64,000 bases of DNA from Lachnospiraceae bacterium (lineage in GTDB: Bacteria; Bacillota; Clostridia; Lachnospirales; Lachnospiraceae). Under the pieces are notes generated by a model that had not been told where the DNA came from, ran no database searches, and saw only the letters and a list, made by a program, of their open reading frames with translations. The stretch is from positions 1-64,000 of the forward strand of contig JAJQFS010000045.1 of NCBI GenBank assembly GCA_021200995.1, in the 5' to 3' direction. The position numbers and the translations under genes were made by a program. Positions 57,172-64,000 of the stretch are shown in pieces (position 1 is the stretch's first letter; each line of letters opens with the position of its first letter).

Positions 57172-57213
57172 AAAAAATATCAGCTGCGGGCAAACTGCAA
57201 CTGATATTTTTTA
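57172..57213 (+). terminator. Terminator-like hairpin just before ahpC
   Basis: AAAAAATATCAG/CTGATATTTTTT, a 12-bp stem followed by ATTTC. It ends the cysE transcript or, since the ahpC ribosome site starts a few bases later with no room for a promoter between, attenuates ahpC. Confidence 0.7.
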
Positions 57214-57231
57214 TTTCAGGAGGAATTGCAG

Positions 57232-57795
57232 ATGTCTCTGATCAAAAAACCGGTGGGTGAATTTACGGTACAGGCTTATCATCACGACGCGTTCAAAACC
57301 ATTTCCCGTAAGGATATACTTGGAAAATGGAGCGTTTTTCTCTTTTATCCGGCGGATTTTACCTTTGTCTGTCCGACAGAACTGGAGGATCTGGCGGATC
57401 ATTATGAGGAGTTTTGTGAAATCGGCTGTGAGATATACAGCGTTTCCTGCGACAGCCATTTTGTGCACAAGGCCTGGCACGATGCTTCGAATACGATCAA
57501 AAAGCTTCAGTTTCCCATGCTGGCGGACCCCACGGGCATGCTGACCCGTGACTTTAATGTGATGATTGAGGAGGAAGGCGTGGCGGAACGGGCGACCTTT
57601 ATCGTGAATCCGGACGGCGTGATTGTCGCTTATGAGGTGATTGCAGGAAATGTGGGCAGAAACGCGAAGGAACTGCTGCGGCGTGTGCGCGCCAGCCAGT
57701 TTGTGGCGGAACATGGCGACGAGGTCTGCCCGGCGAAATGGGAACCGGGAGACAAGACGCTGAAGCCGAGCCTTAATCTGGTGGGGATGCTGTGA
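57232..57795 (+). CDS. ahpC: Alkyl hydroperoxide reductase subunit C (2-Cys peroxiredoxin)
   Basis: A 187-residue peroxiredoxin of the AhpC/Prx1 type. The peroxidatic Cys is in FYPADFTFVCPTE and the resolving Cys in GDEVCPAKW near the C-terminus. AGGAGG precedes the ATG. It reduces hydroperoxides, and its stop overlaps the start of the reductase gene (TGATG), so both are made together. Confidence 0.95.
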   Translation: MSLIKKPVGEFTVQAYHHDAFKTISRKDILGKWSVFLFYPADFTFVCPTELEDLADHYEEFCEIGCEIYSVSCDSHFVHKAWHDASNTIKKLQFPMLADPTGMLTRDFNVMIEEEGVAERATFIVNPDGVIVAYEVIAGNVGRNAKELLRRVRASQFVAEHGDEVCPAKWEPGDKTLKPSLNLVGML

Positions 57796-59423
57796 TGGAA
57801 GAGCGGGATTTATTTGACGTTGTGATCGTGGGAGGCGGCCCCGCGGGTCTGTCAGCGGCCATCTATCTGGCAAGAGCCAAATATCGCGTGCTGGTGCTGG
57901 AGAAAGGGAATGTGGGAGGCCAGATCCGGATTACAGATTCTGTGGTTAACTATCCGGGCGTTGAACGCACGGACGGGAAGTCACTTGCAGCGGCCATGGC
58001 CCGTCAGGCGAAGCGCTTCGGCGCGGAATTTGCGGGGGAAGAAGTGATGGATATTCACTGCAATACCGCGATCAAGCAGGTGATCACGAAAACCCGGACG
58101 TATGAAACACTTGGGATTCTCCTGGCCTGCGGCGCAAACCCCAGAAAGCTGCACTTTAAGGGAGAAGAACAGTTTCAGGGGCGGGGCGTTGCCTACTGTG
58201 CCACCTGTGACGGGGAATTTTTTACAGACCGCACGGTCTATGTGATCGGCGGCGGGTACGCGGCGGTAGAGGAGGGATTATTCTTAACGCGCTACGCGAA
58301 AAAAATCGTGATGATCGTGCGGGAGAAGGATTTTACCTGCGCCAGAACCATCGCGGACAAGGCGAAAGAACATCCGAAGATGGAGATTCATTTTCAGACA
58401 GAGATTGTCAGCGTATTTGGTGATGCATATGTTACGGGAGCGGTCTTTGTGGACAATCAGACAGGAAAGACATGGGAGAGCGACTGCGAGGAGGAAGGTA
58501 TCGGGATTTTTGTGTTCGCGGGGTATGTGCCGGCGACAGACTGGCTGCCGTCCGAATTTGAGAAGGATCAGCAGGGGTACCTGAAGACAGACAGAAATCA
58601 GGCAACCAATATTCCGGGCGTGTACGGCGCGGGCGATCTGTGCGTGAAAAACCTGCGTCAGACTGTAACGGCGGTGTCAGACGGCGCGGTGGCCGCCACC
58701 AGCCTGGAGCTGTACGTGGAAAAGCTGCACCATGAACTGCATATTCCGGAACTGATTCAGTTATCGTCCGACGCGGAGGACAAGACCGCGCTGCCGCAGG
58801 GGGATGCTATCTTTGACGGGGACCTGAAAACACAGGTAAAGGAATTCCTGAGCCGCATGGAAAAGAAGGTCACTATGAAGGTGTGGGCAAAGCAGGACGG
58901 GGAACAGCAGGAATTTGTTTCGTTTCTGACGGCGCTTGCCGCATTGTCTGAAAAGCTTTCTCTGGAATTTGCCACGACCAGGGAGGTGGAGGAGGAATTT
59001 CAGCCTGTGGTCCGCCTCCTGGATGGGGAGGGAAATGACGGCGGCTTTGGTTTTCACGGGATTCCGACCGGAGAGGAATTTACTTCTTTCTTACTGGCGA
59101 TCTGTCGTATGGGAGGCCAGGAAGGCGATTTGCCGGATGAGGCCGCGCGTCTGCTTCTGGAAGCGAAGGAATCTGTGAAACTGAAAATTTTTGTATCGCT
59201 GACCTGTACCATGTGTCCTGAGACAGTGCGCTCTGCGGTAAACCTGGCCATGAGCGAACAGGGCAGGGGAAAGCTTAAGGCCGATGTGTTTGATTTATCT
59301 TTATTTCCAAAGCTCAGGGAGCAATATCAGATCCGCAGCGTACCATGTATTGTGATAAATGACGACCGTGTCATATTCGGCAGAAAAGGAACCAGAGAGC
59401 TGGCGAAGGCGGTGTTTGCGTAA
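57795..59423 (+). CDS. Flavoprotein disulfide reductase with C-terminal thioredoxin-fold domain (AhpF-like)
   Basis: A 542-residue protein. Residues 1-310 are a thioredoxin-reductase-like FAD/NAD(P)H module: VIVGGGPAGLSAA, CATC redox pair near 134, YVIGGGYAAVEEG and the closing GVYGAGDLC. Residues about 345-540 form two thioredoxin-like folds, the last with CTMC near 471 and SVPCIVI, matching the N-terminal domain of AhpF. The domains are therefore in the opposite order to E. coli AhpF. Its one-base overlap with ahpC makes it the likely electron donor. Confidence 0.9.
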   Translation: MEERDLFDVVIVGGGPAGLSAAIYLARAKYRVLVLEKGNVGGQIRITDSVVNYPGVERTDGKSLAAAMARQAKRFGAEFAGEEVMDIHCNTAIKQVITKTRTYETLGILLACGANPRKLHFKGEEQFQGRGVAYCATCDGEFFTDRTVYVIGGGYAAVEEGLFLTRYAKKIVMIVREKDFTCARTIADKAKEHPKMEIHFQTEIVSVFGDAYVTGAVFVDNQTGKTWESDCEEEGIGIFVFAGYVPATDWLPSEFEKDQQGYLKTDRNQATNIPGVYGAGDLCVKNLRQTVTAVSDGAVAATSLELYVEKLHHELHIPELIQLSSDAEDKTALPQGDAIFDGDLKTQVKEFLSRMEKKVTMKVWAKQDGEQQEFVSFLTALAALSEKLSLEFATTREVEEEFQPVVRLLDGEGNDGGFGFHGIPTGEEFTSFLLAICRMGGQEGDLPDEAARLLLEAKESVKLKIFVSLTCTMCPETVRSAVNLAMSEQGRGKLKADVFDLSLFPKLREQYQIRSVPCIVINDDRVIFGRKGTRELAKAVFA

Positions 59424-59431
59424 CTTGATTC

Positions 59432-59459
59432 TTGACAAGAGGGCGTATTCGTGTAAAAC
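59432..59459 (+). promoter_or_regulatory. Promoter of the TPR lipoprotein gene
   Basis: TTGACA (59432-59437), 16-base spacer, TAAAAC (59454-59459). Confidence 0.65.
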
Positions 59460-59483
59460 TAGGAATTACGAAAGGACTGGATT

Positions 59484-60548
59484 ATGCGCGGATATAGGAT
59501 ACGATTGTTGCTTGTAGCGGTTTGCGCCCTCTTTCTGTCGGGCTGCTCTTCCCGCAATACCATAGAAGATACGGACATTCAGGAGACTTCCTCTCAGGCT
59601 TCCGAAAGCGAGGTTTATACGCTCATTGAGGATATGAAGTATGAGGAGGCGTTGACTCTGCTTGAAAGCGAGGACCTCGGCGCACAGGAGACGCTGCGTC
59701 TGGAGGGCGTCTGTTATATGGGCCTTGGACAGTATGAGAACGCGGTGGAGGCGTTTGAAGAGGCACTGTCAGAGAATACAGGATTTATATACGAAATTGA
59801 TTATGACATTAATAAATATCTCGCTGTCGCCTACAATAAACTGGGAGAGTATGAGAAGGCGGAGCAGGTATACGACGCCATGTGCGCGCTGCAGCCGAAG
59901 GATTCTGACGTCTGGTATATGCATGGTGTCACATATCTGGAGTTAGGACAGTATGAGGAGGCGGTGGACTGCTTTGACACGGCGGTTGATTTGTCACCTA
60001 CTGATTATGATCTGATGATTTCCATCTATCAGGCGCTGGCGCAATACGGCTACCGGACGCTTGGGGAGGAGTATATTGCCGATATCCTGGATGGCAACGC
60101 CAGCATTGGTGATTACGACAGAGGCAGGATTCTCTATTACACCGGCGAATACAGTCAGGCCATCGTCTATCTGGAAAAGGTGAAATCCAACGGCAGCCAG
60201 GATGTGATTCTGTATCTTGCCATGAGCTATGAGACGCTGGGAGATTATAATTACGCCGCGAATGTCTATACCTCCGGTCTGGATCTGGGGGAGAGCACTG
60301 TACTGTATAATCAGCTGGGTCTGTGTCAGATGAAGCTGGGGCTGTATGAGGAGGCACTGGAGTCCTTTACTTCCGGTATTGCCTGCAATGATACTTCCCT
60401 GCGTCAGAACCTGCGCTTCAACCAGATCGTGGCTTACGAGATGCTGGGTGATTTTGACACGGCCAAAACGCTGATCGAGCAGTATGTCAGCGATTATCCC
60501 AATGATGAGGAAGCGCAGCGGGAGGCACTGTTTTTACAGAGCAGGTAA
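59484..60548 (+). CDS. Lipoprotein with TPR repeats
   Basis: A 354-residue protein with a type II signal peptide (lipobox LSGC, Cys21) and a Ser/Glu-rich linker. At least six tetratricopeptide units follow, for example LEGVCYMGLGQYENAVEAFEEAL, AYNKLGEYEKAEQVYDAM, GVTYLELGQYEEAVDCFDTA and GLCQMKLGLYEEALESF. It probably scaffolds a complex at the outer face of the membrane. Function unknown. Confidence 0.85.
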   Translation: MRGYRIRLLLVAVCALFLSGCSSRNTIEDTDIQETSSQASESEVYTLIEDMKYEEALTLLESEDLGAQETLRLEGVCYMGLGQYENAVEAFEEALSENTGFIYEIDYDINKYLAVAYNKLGEYEKAEQVYDAMCALQPKDSDVWYMHGVTYLELGQYEEAVDCFDTAVDLSPTDYDLMISIYQALAQYGYRTLGEEYIADILDGNASIGDYDRGRILYYTGEYSQAIVYLEKVKSNGSQDVILYLAMSYETLGDYNYAANVYTSGLDLGESTVLYNQLGLCQMKLGLYEEALESFTSGIACNDTSLRQNLRFNQIVAYEMLGDFDTAKTLIEQYVSDYPNDEEAQREALFLQSR

Positions 60549-60578
60549 AGCGGGACAGGCGGATGTGGTATAAAAGAT

Positions 60579-61766
60579 ATGAAGACGAACATCATTACTT
60601 ATTTACAGACATACGGACAGGAAACATTTTCTGAGAGGGCATTCAGTGAGGTGGATGCCCTTATCTTGTGTCAGTTTTCCTATCTGAAATTTGACGGGAT
60701 CATCCCCAGGATGCCGGGATGGCCTGCCGGCAACGGCGGACAGGATGAGATTCAGGCGGTGGGGGCGAAAAATGCCGGCAGGGCGCAGGACATGGTGACG
60801 ATCCTCGATATCTGGAGGAACCCGAACCGGGAGCGGATGTTTTATGATACCCGCTTCGAGGAAGAAAACAGAGCGTTGGCAGAACAGATGCTTTTGTCAA
60901 AACGGTTTCAGAACGCGCGCTTTGGCCTGTTTCTGGACTTTATTGACGATAAGGAGCAGGTACAGTTCAGTACCCTGACCTGTGTGCTGGAGGACGGAAG
61001 CGTGAAGATCATATACCGCGGCACCGATGAGAGCCTTGTCGGCTGGCGGGAGGATATGGATATGGCCTTCACGTATCCGATACCGGGACAGGAATACAGC
61101 GGCCGCTATCTGGAGCTGGCGGCCGGTTGTCTGAAAGGACCGTTGGATATTCTCGGCCATTCCAAGGGCGGCAATCTGGCAGTGTACGCGGCCATGAATG
61201 CCTCGCAAAGCGTGCAGGACAGGATCAATACCATCTATAATATGGATGGCCCGGGTTTTAAAAAGGGCGTATGCAGCCTGGAGCTTTTCGCAAAAATCGA
61301 GCCGAAAATCGTGAAAATTATTCCGCGTTCTTCCCTGGTCGGTATGATCCTGGAAAATTACGGCGGCTATCGGGTGGTGGACAGCTCCGCTGTGGGTCCG
61401 CTCCAGCATTTTGCCTGTTCCTGGGTGGTGGAGGGCAGAGAGTTTGCTTATCTTCAGAAGGTTGACGAGGGACAGCGTATTTTCAACGACGCAATACGGG
61501 AGTGGCTGGACCGTCTGACGGAGGAGGAACAACGTGCTTTTGTGGATACGCTGTTTGAAATTCTGGAGGAGAGCGGCGCGGCAGATCTCATTGAATTTTC
61601 ACAGGATTACAGGCACTGTATTACCAGGATGCTGAACGCGGTTCAGAACCAGGACGCGGCGAAAAGAAAGCAGGCGGTCAGGGTCATCCGGCTCTTATTT
61701 CAGATTTCAGGGGAGATGTTTAAGAGCGAAGCACAGGACTGGATCCTGGAAAAACTGGAAAAATAA
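60579..61766 (+). CDS. DUF2974 (Mbeg1-like) alpha/beta hydrolase
   Basis: A 395-residue protein of the alpha/beta hydrolase fold. The nucleophile elbow is GHSKGGNLA near residue 191, preceded by IIYRGTDESLVGWREDMDMAF, the pattern of DUF2974/Mbeg1-like proteins. No signal peptide is visible. Substrate unknown; lipase-like activity is usual for the fold. It follows the TPR lipoprotein by 30 bases. Confidence 0.85.
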   Translation: MKTNIITYLQTYGQETFSERAFSEVDALILCQFSYLKFDGIIPRMPGWPAGNGGQDEIQAVGAKNAGRAQDMVTILDIWRNPNRERMFYDTRFEEENRALAEQMLLSKRFQNARFGLFLDFIDDKEQVQFSTLTCVLEDGSVKIIYRGTDESLVGWREDMDMAFTYPIPGQEYSGRYLELAAGCLKGPLDILGHSKGGNLAVYAAMNASQSVQDRINTIYNMDGPGFKKGVCSLELFAKIEPKIVKIIPRSSLVGMILENYGGYRVVDSSAVGPLQHFACSWVVEGREFAYLQKVDEGQRIFNDAIREWLDRLTEEEQRAFVDTLFEILEESGAADLIEFSQDYRHCITRMLNAVQNQDAAKRKQAVRVIRLLFQISGEMFKSEAQDWILEKLEK

Positions 61767-61807
61767 TGTATCGTTTTTATTTTTTATAGAGTTTTTAGAC
61801 TCAAACC

Positions 61808-61836
61808 TTGTAAGTTTTGACAATTCATGGTAAAGT
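61808..61836 (+). promoter_or_regulatory. Promoter of the kdu cluster
   Basis: TTGTAA (61808-61813), 17-base spacer, TAAAGT (61831-61836); an alternative TTGACA at 61816 is spaced too closely. Confidence 0.55.
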
Positions 61837-61897
61837 AAGAAAGTAGATTTGTGTGCATTATTGATAAAAATTTCACACAGGAAGGGGTAATATTAAT

Positions 61898-62749
61898 ATG
61901 GGAATGGAAATTCGCTATTCCGCGAATCAGAAGGACGTAAAGCGTTACACCACCCAGGAACTGCGGGATGAATTCCTGATTCAGAACCTGTATGTGCCAA
62001 ATGAAGTCGTAGCGGTTTACTCTCATGTGGATCGTATGGTAACTGTAGGCTGCATGCCTACCACAGAGGTCGTGCCGATTGACAAGGGCATTGACTGCTG
62101 GCACAATTTCGGCACTGATTATTTCCTGGAGAGGAGAGAGATCGGCATTTTCAATATCGGAGAAGGGAAAGGCACCATCGTCGCTGATGACGAGACATTT
62201 GACTTGGGCTATAAGGACTGCCTGTACATCACGAAGGGTACGAAGATTGTGACCTTCGCAAGCGCGGATCCGGAGCACCCGGCCAAGTTCTATATGGTCA
62301 GTGCGCCCGCGCACTGCTCTTACAAGACCACCTTTATTTCCATCGAGGACGCGGCCAAGAGAAACCTTGGCTCTCTGGAGAATTCCAACAAGCGCACGAT
62401 CAATCAGTTCATCCATCCGGATGTGCTGCCGACCTGCCAGCTTTCCATGGGCATGACCTGCTTAGAGCCCGGCAGCGTATGGAATACCATGCCCTGCCAC
62501 ACGCACGAGCGCCGCATGGAGATTTATACATATTTTGAGGTGCCGAAGGACAATGTGGTCATGCATTTCATGGGCGAGCCCACTGAGACCAGACACCTGG
62601 TGATGCAGAATGAGGAAGCGGTCATCAGCCCGTCCTGGAGCATCCACTGCGCGTCCGCGACCTCCAATTATACCTTCATCTGGGCCATGGGCGGAGAGAA
62701 TCAGGCGTTCGACGACATGGACAACCTGCTGCCCACGCAGCTGAGATAA
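61898..62749 (+). CDS. kduI: 5-dehydro-4-deoxy-D-glucuronate isomerase
   Basis: A 283-residue cupin isomerase of pectin/uronate breakdown that makes 3-deoxy-D-glycero-2,5-hexodiulosonate. The zinc-binding HTHERRMEIY motif near residue 200, NFGTDYFLERREIGIFNIG and the C-terminal SIHCASATSNYTFIWAMGGEN match the family along its length. GGAAGGGG precedes the ATG. It leads kduD and an RpiB-family gene. Confidence 0.95.
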   Translation: MGMEIRYSANQKDVKRYTTQELRDEFLIQNLYVPNEVVAVYSHVDRMVTVGCMPTTEVVPIDKGIDCWHNFGTDYFLERREIGIFNIGEGKGTIVADDETFDLGYKDCLYITKGTKIVTFASADPEHPAKFYMVSAPAHCSYKTTFISIEDAAKRNLGSLENSNKRTINQFIHPDVLPTCQLSMGMTCLEPGSVWNTMPCHTHERRMEIYTYFEVPKDNVVMHFMGEPTETRHLVMQNEEAVISPSWSIHCASATSNYTFIWAMGGENQAFDDMDNLLPTQLR

Positions 62750-62875
62750 CAGATGACGATATTGCCCGGCAGATTGCAGCATTTTTGAAAATGCCGGCGC
62801 GATAAAGAGGATTGAAAGGTGTCCGCAGAAGTATCTGCAGTCATCTGATTATAAAAATGAAAGAAGGAGAAAATT
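62750..62875 (+). other. Structured kduI-kduD spacer
   Basis: CAGATGAC at the kduI stop pairs perfectly with GTCATCTG about 80 bases later. Between them are GCATTTT/AAAATGC and GCAGA/TCTGC hairpins, so the spacer can fold as a closed multi-branch structure. It is not a terminator. Confidence 0.45.
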
Positions 62876-63667
62876 ATGGTAAGTTTTAGTCTGGAAGGCA
62901 AAGTAGCAATGGTAACCGGCGCTTCCTACGGCATCGGTTTCGCGATCGCGAGCGCGTACGCTGAGGCAGGCGCGACCATCACATTCTGTGATATCAAGCA
63001 GGAGCTGGTGGACAAGGGTCTGGCCGCGTATGCGGAGAAAGGCATCACCGCTTACGGTTATGTCTGCAACGTCTGCGACGAGGAGCAGGTCAAGGCCATG
63101 GTGGCTCAGATCGAGGAAGAGCACGGCGTGATTGACATCCTGGTGAATAACGCGGGCATTATCAAGAGAATCCCGATGACCGAGATGAGCGCTGACGCCT
63201 GGCGCCAGGTGATTGATGTAGACCTGACCGGACCGTTCATCATGTCCAAGGCCTGCATTCCGTCCATGATCGAAAAGGGCGGCGGCAAGATCATCAACAT
63301 CTGCTCCATGATGTCCGAGCTTGGCCGTGAGACCGTTTCCGCCTATGCTGCGGCAAAGGGCGGCTTAAAGATGCTGACCAGAAATATCTGCTCCGAGTAT
63401 GGCCAGTACAACATCCAGTGCAACGGCATCGGACCCGGCTACATTGAGACTCCTCAGACAGCGCCTCTTCGTGAGCGCCAGGAAGATGGCTCCAGACATC
63501 CGTTTGATCAGTTTATCGTTGGCAGAACGCCTGCCGGACGCTGGCTGCAGACCGAAGAGCTGACCGGACCTGCGGTATTCCTGGCAAGCGAAGCTTCCAA
63601 TGCCGTAAACGGCCATATCCTGTATGTGGACGGCGGCATTCTGGCTTACATCGGCAAGCAGCCGTGA
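62876..63667 (+). CDS. kduD: 2-dehydro-3-deoxy-D-gluconate 5-dehydrogenase
   Basis: A 263-residue short-chain dehydrogenase taking the KduI product to 2-keto-3-deoxygluconate. The NAD site is VTGASYGIG, followed by LVNNAGIIKR, the catalytic SMMSELG and YAAAKGG, and a C-terminal VNGHILYVDGGIL. Assignment to KduD rather than a general SDR rests on the adjoining kduI. AAGGAG precedes the ATG. Confidence 0.9.
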   Translation: MVSFSLEGKVAMVTGASYGIGFAIASAYAEAGATITFCDIKQELVDKGLAAYAEKGITAYGYVCNVCDEEQVKAMVAQIEEEHGVIDILVNNAGIIKRIPMTEMSADAWRQVIDVDLTGPFIMSKACIPSMIEKGGGKIINICSMMSELGRETVSAYAAAKGGLKMLTRNICSEYGQYNIQCNGIGPGYIETPQTAPLRERQEDGSRHPFDQFIVGRTPAGRWLQTEELTGPAVFLASEASNAVNGHILYVDGGILAYIGKQP

Positions 63668-63683
63668 TCTTCGGAGGACAGAT

Positions 63684-64000
63684 ATGCGAATTGCATTGAT
63701 CAATGAAAACTCACAGGCAGCCAAAAATGCTCTGATTTGTGATACGCTAAAAAAGGTTGTCGAGCCTATGGGACATACCGTGGATAATTACGGCATGTAT
63801 TCCGCGGAGGATGAAAAGCAGTTGACTTACGTGCAGTGCGGCATTCTGGCCGGTGTACTTTTAAACTCCGGCGCCGCTGACTTTGTAGTGACCGGCTGCG
63901 GCACGGGACAGGGGGCCATGCTGGCCTGCAATTCTTTCCCGAAGGTACTCTGCGGGCACATTACCAATCCGCTGGACGCCTATCTGTTCTCACAGGTGAA
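63684..64000 (+). CDS. RpiB/LacA/LacB-family sugar-phosphate isomerase, cut by window end
   Basis: The first 105 codons of an RpiB-like isomerase. MRIALINENSQAAKN, a DNYGMYS segment and the phosphate/active-site block VVTGCGTGQGAMLACN with the catalytic Cys are visible. GGAGG precedes the ATG. In uronate clusters such enzymes often act on ketodeoxy or pentose phosphates; the exact substrate is open. The 3' part lies outside the window. Confidence 0.85.
   Translation, partial: MRIALINENSQAAKNALICDTLKKVVEPMGHTVDNYGMYSAEDEKQLTYVQCGILAGVLLNSGAADFVVTGCGTGQGAMLACNSFPKVLCGHITNPLDAYLFSQV

Noticed and set aside
1..64000. CRISPR arrays, rRNA genes or IS transposases
   Set aside because: No regularly spaced repeat array, rRNA sequence or DDE transposase was found on either strand.

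Overview
The window looks like a chromosomal segment of a Clostridia bacterium, most likely Lachnospiraceae. The signs are moderately GC-rich core genes with strong Shine-Dalgarno sites, a T-box-controlled trp operon, a SCIFF ranthipeptide locus, a DUF5717/DUF5716 operon, an EpsC-type serine acetyltransferase, and kduI/kduD uronate genes. This assignment is inferred from gene content; no rRNA is present.

Layout. 1-1.7 kb: a tRNA-Val, a TauE/SafE permease and a ToxN/AbiQ-type type III toxin with its RNA leader. 1.8-10 kb: a Trp T-box leader followed by trpE-trpS-trpG-trpD-trpC-trpF-trpB-trpA, with trpS and a large palindrome inside the operon. 10-16.3 kb: a phospholipase C-like protein, a UMF1-type MFS transporter, the SCIFF peptide, its radical SAM maturase and a fused SecDF. 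16.4-24.5 kb: a peptidoglycan amidase gene cut in two by a mobile element of about 7.55 kb. The two ends of the element share an 8-bp core (CACGGCGG on the amidase strand). It carries a frameshifted large serine recombinase, two small membrane proteins, a TOTE-type primase-helicase-PLD protein and a RelE/ParE-type toxin-antitoxin pair.

24.6-32.8 kb: a surface-oriented group, namely an M15 peptidase, an Ig-repeat transglutaminase-like protein, a frameshifted MBOAT acyltransferase with its SGNH partner, a lipoprotein and a SpoIID-like protein. 33-39 kb: metK, then a three-gene operon of unknown function (DUF5717, an actin/Hsp70-fold DUF5716 protein and a TPR-like protein). 39-44 kb: purC-purF-purB-purA. 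44.5-49.8 kb: rho, rpmE, a DUF1385 protein, prmC and prfA, the translation/termination cluster common in Firmicutes. 49.8-61.8 kb: aminopeptidase, GNAT, amylase, Csp-like S8 protease, DegV, serine acetyltransferase, a peroxiredoxin with a flavoprotein reductase, a TPR lipoprotein and a DUF2974 hydrolase. 61.9-64 kb: kduI, kduD and the start of an RpiB-family isomerase, the beginning of a uronate/pectin catabolic cluster.

The points that most deserve a second look are the amidase-splitting element with its defence cargo, the DUF5717/5716/TPR operon, the type III toxin whose RNA leader shows no tandem repeats, the palindrome inside the trp operon, and the single-base lesions in the recombinase and MBOAT genes. 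All calls come from reading the sequence; no database search was run.
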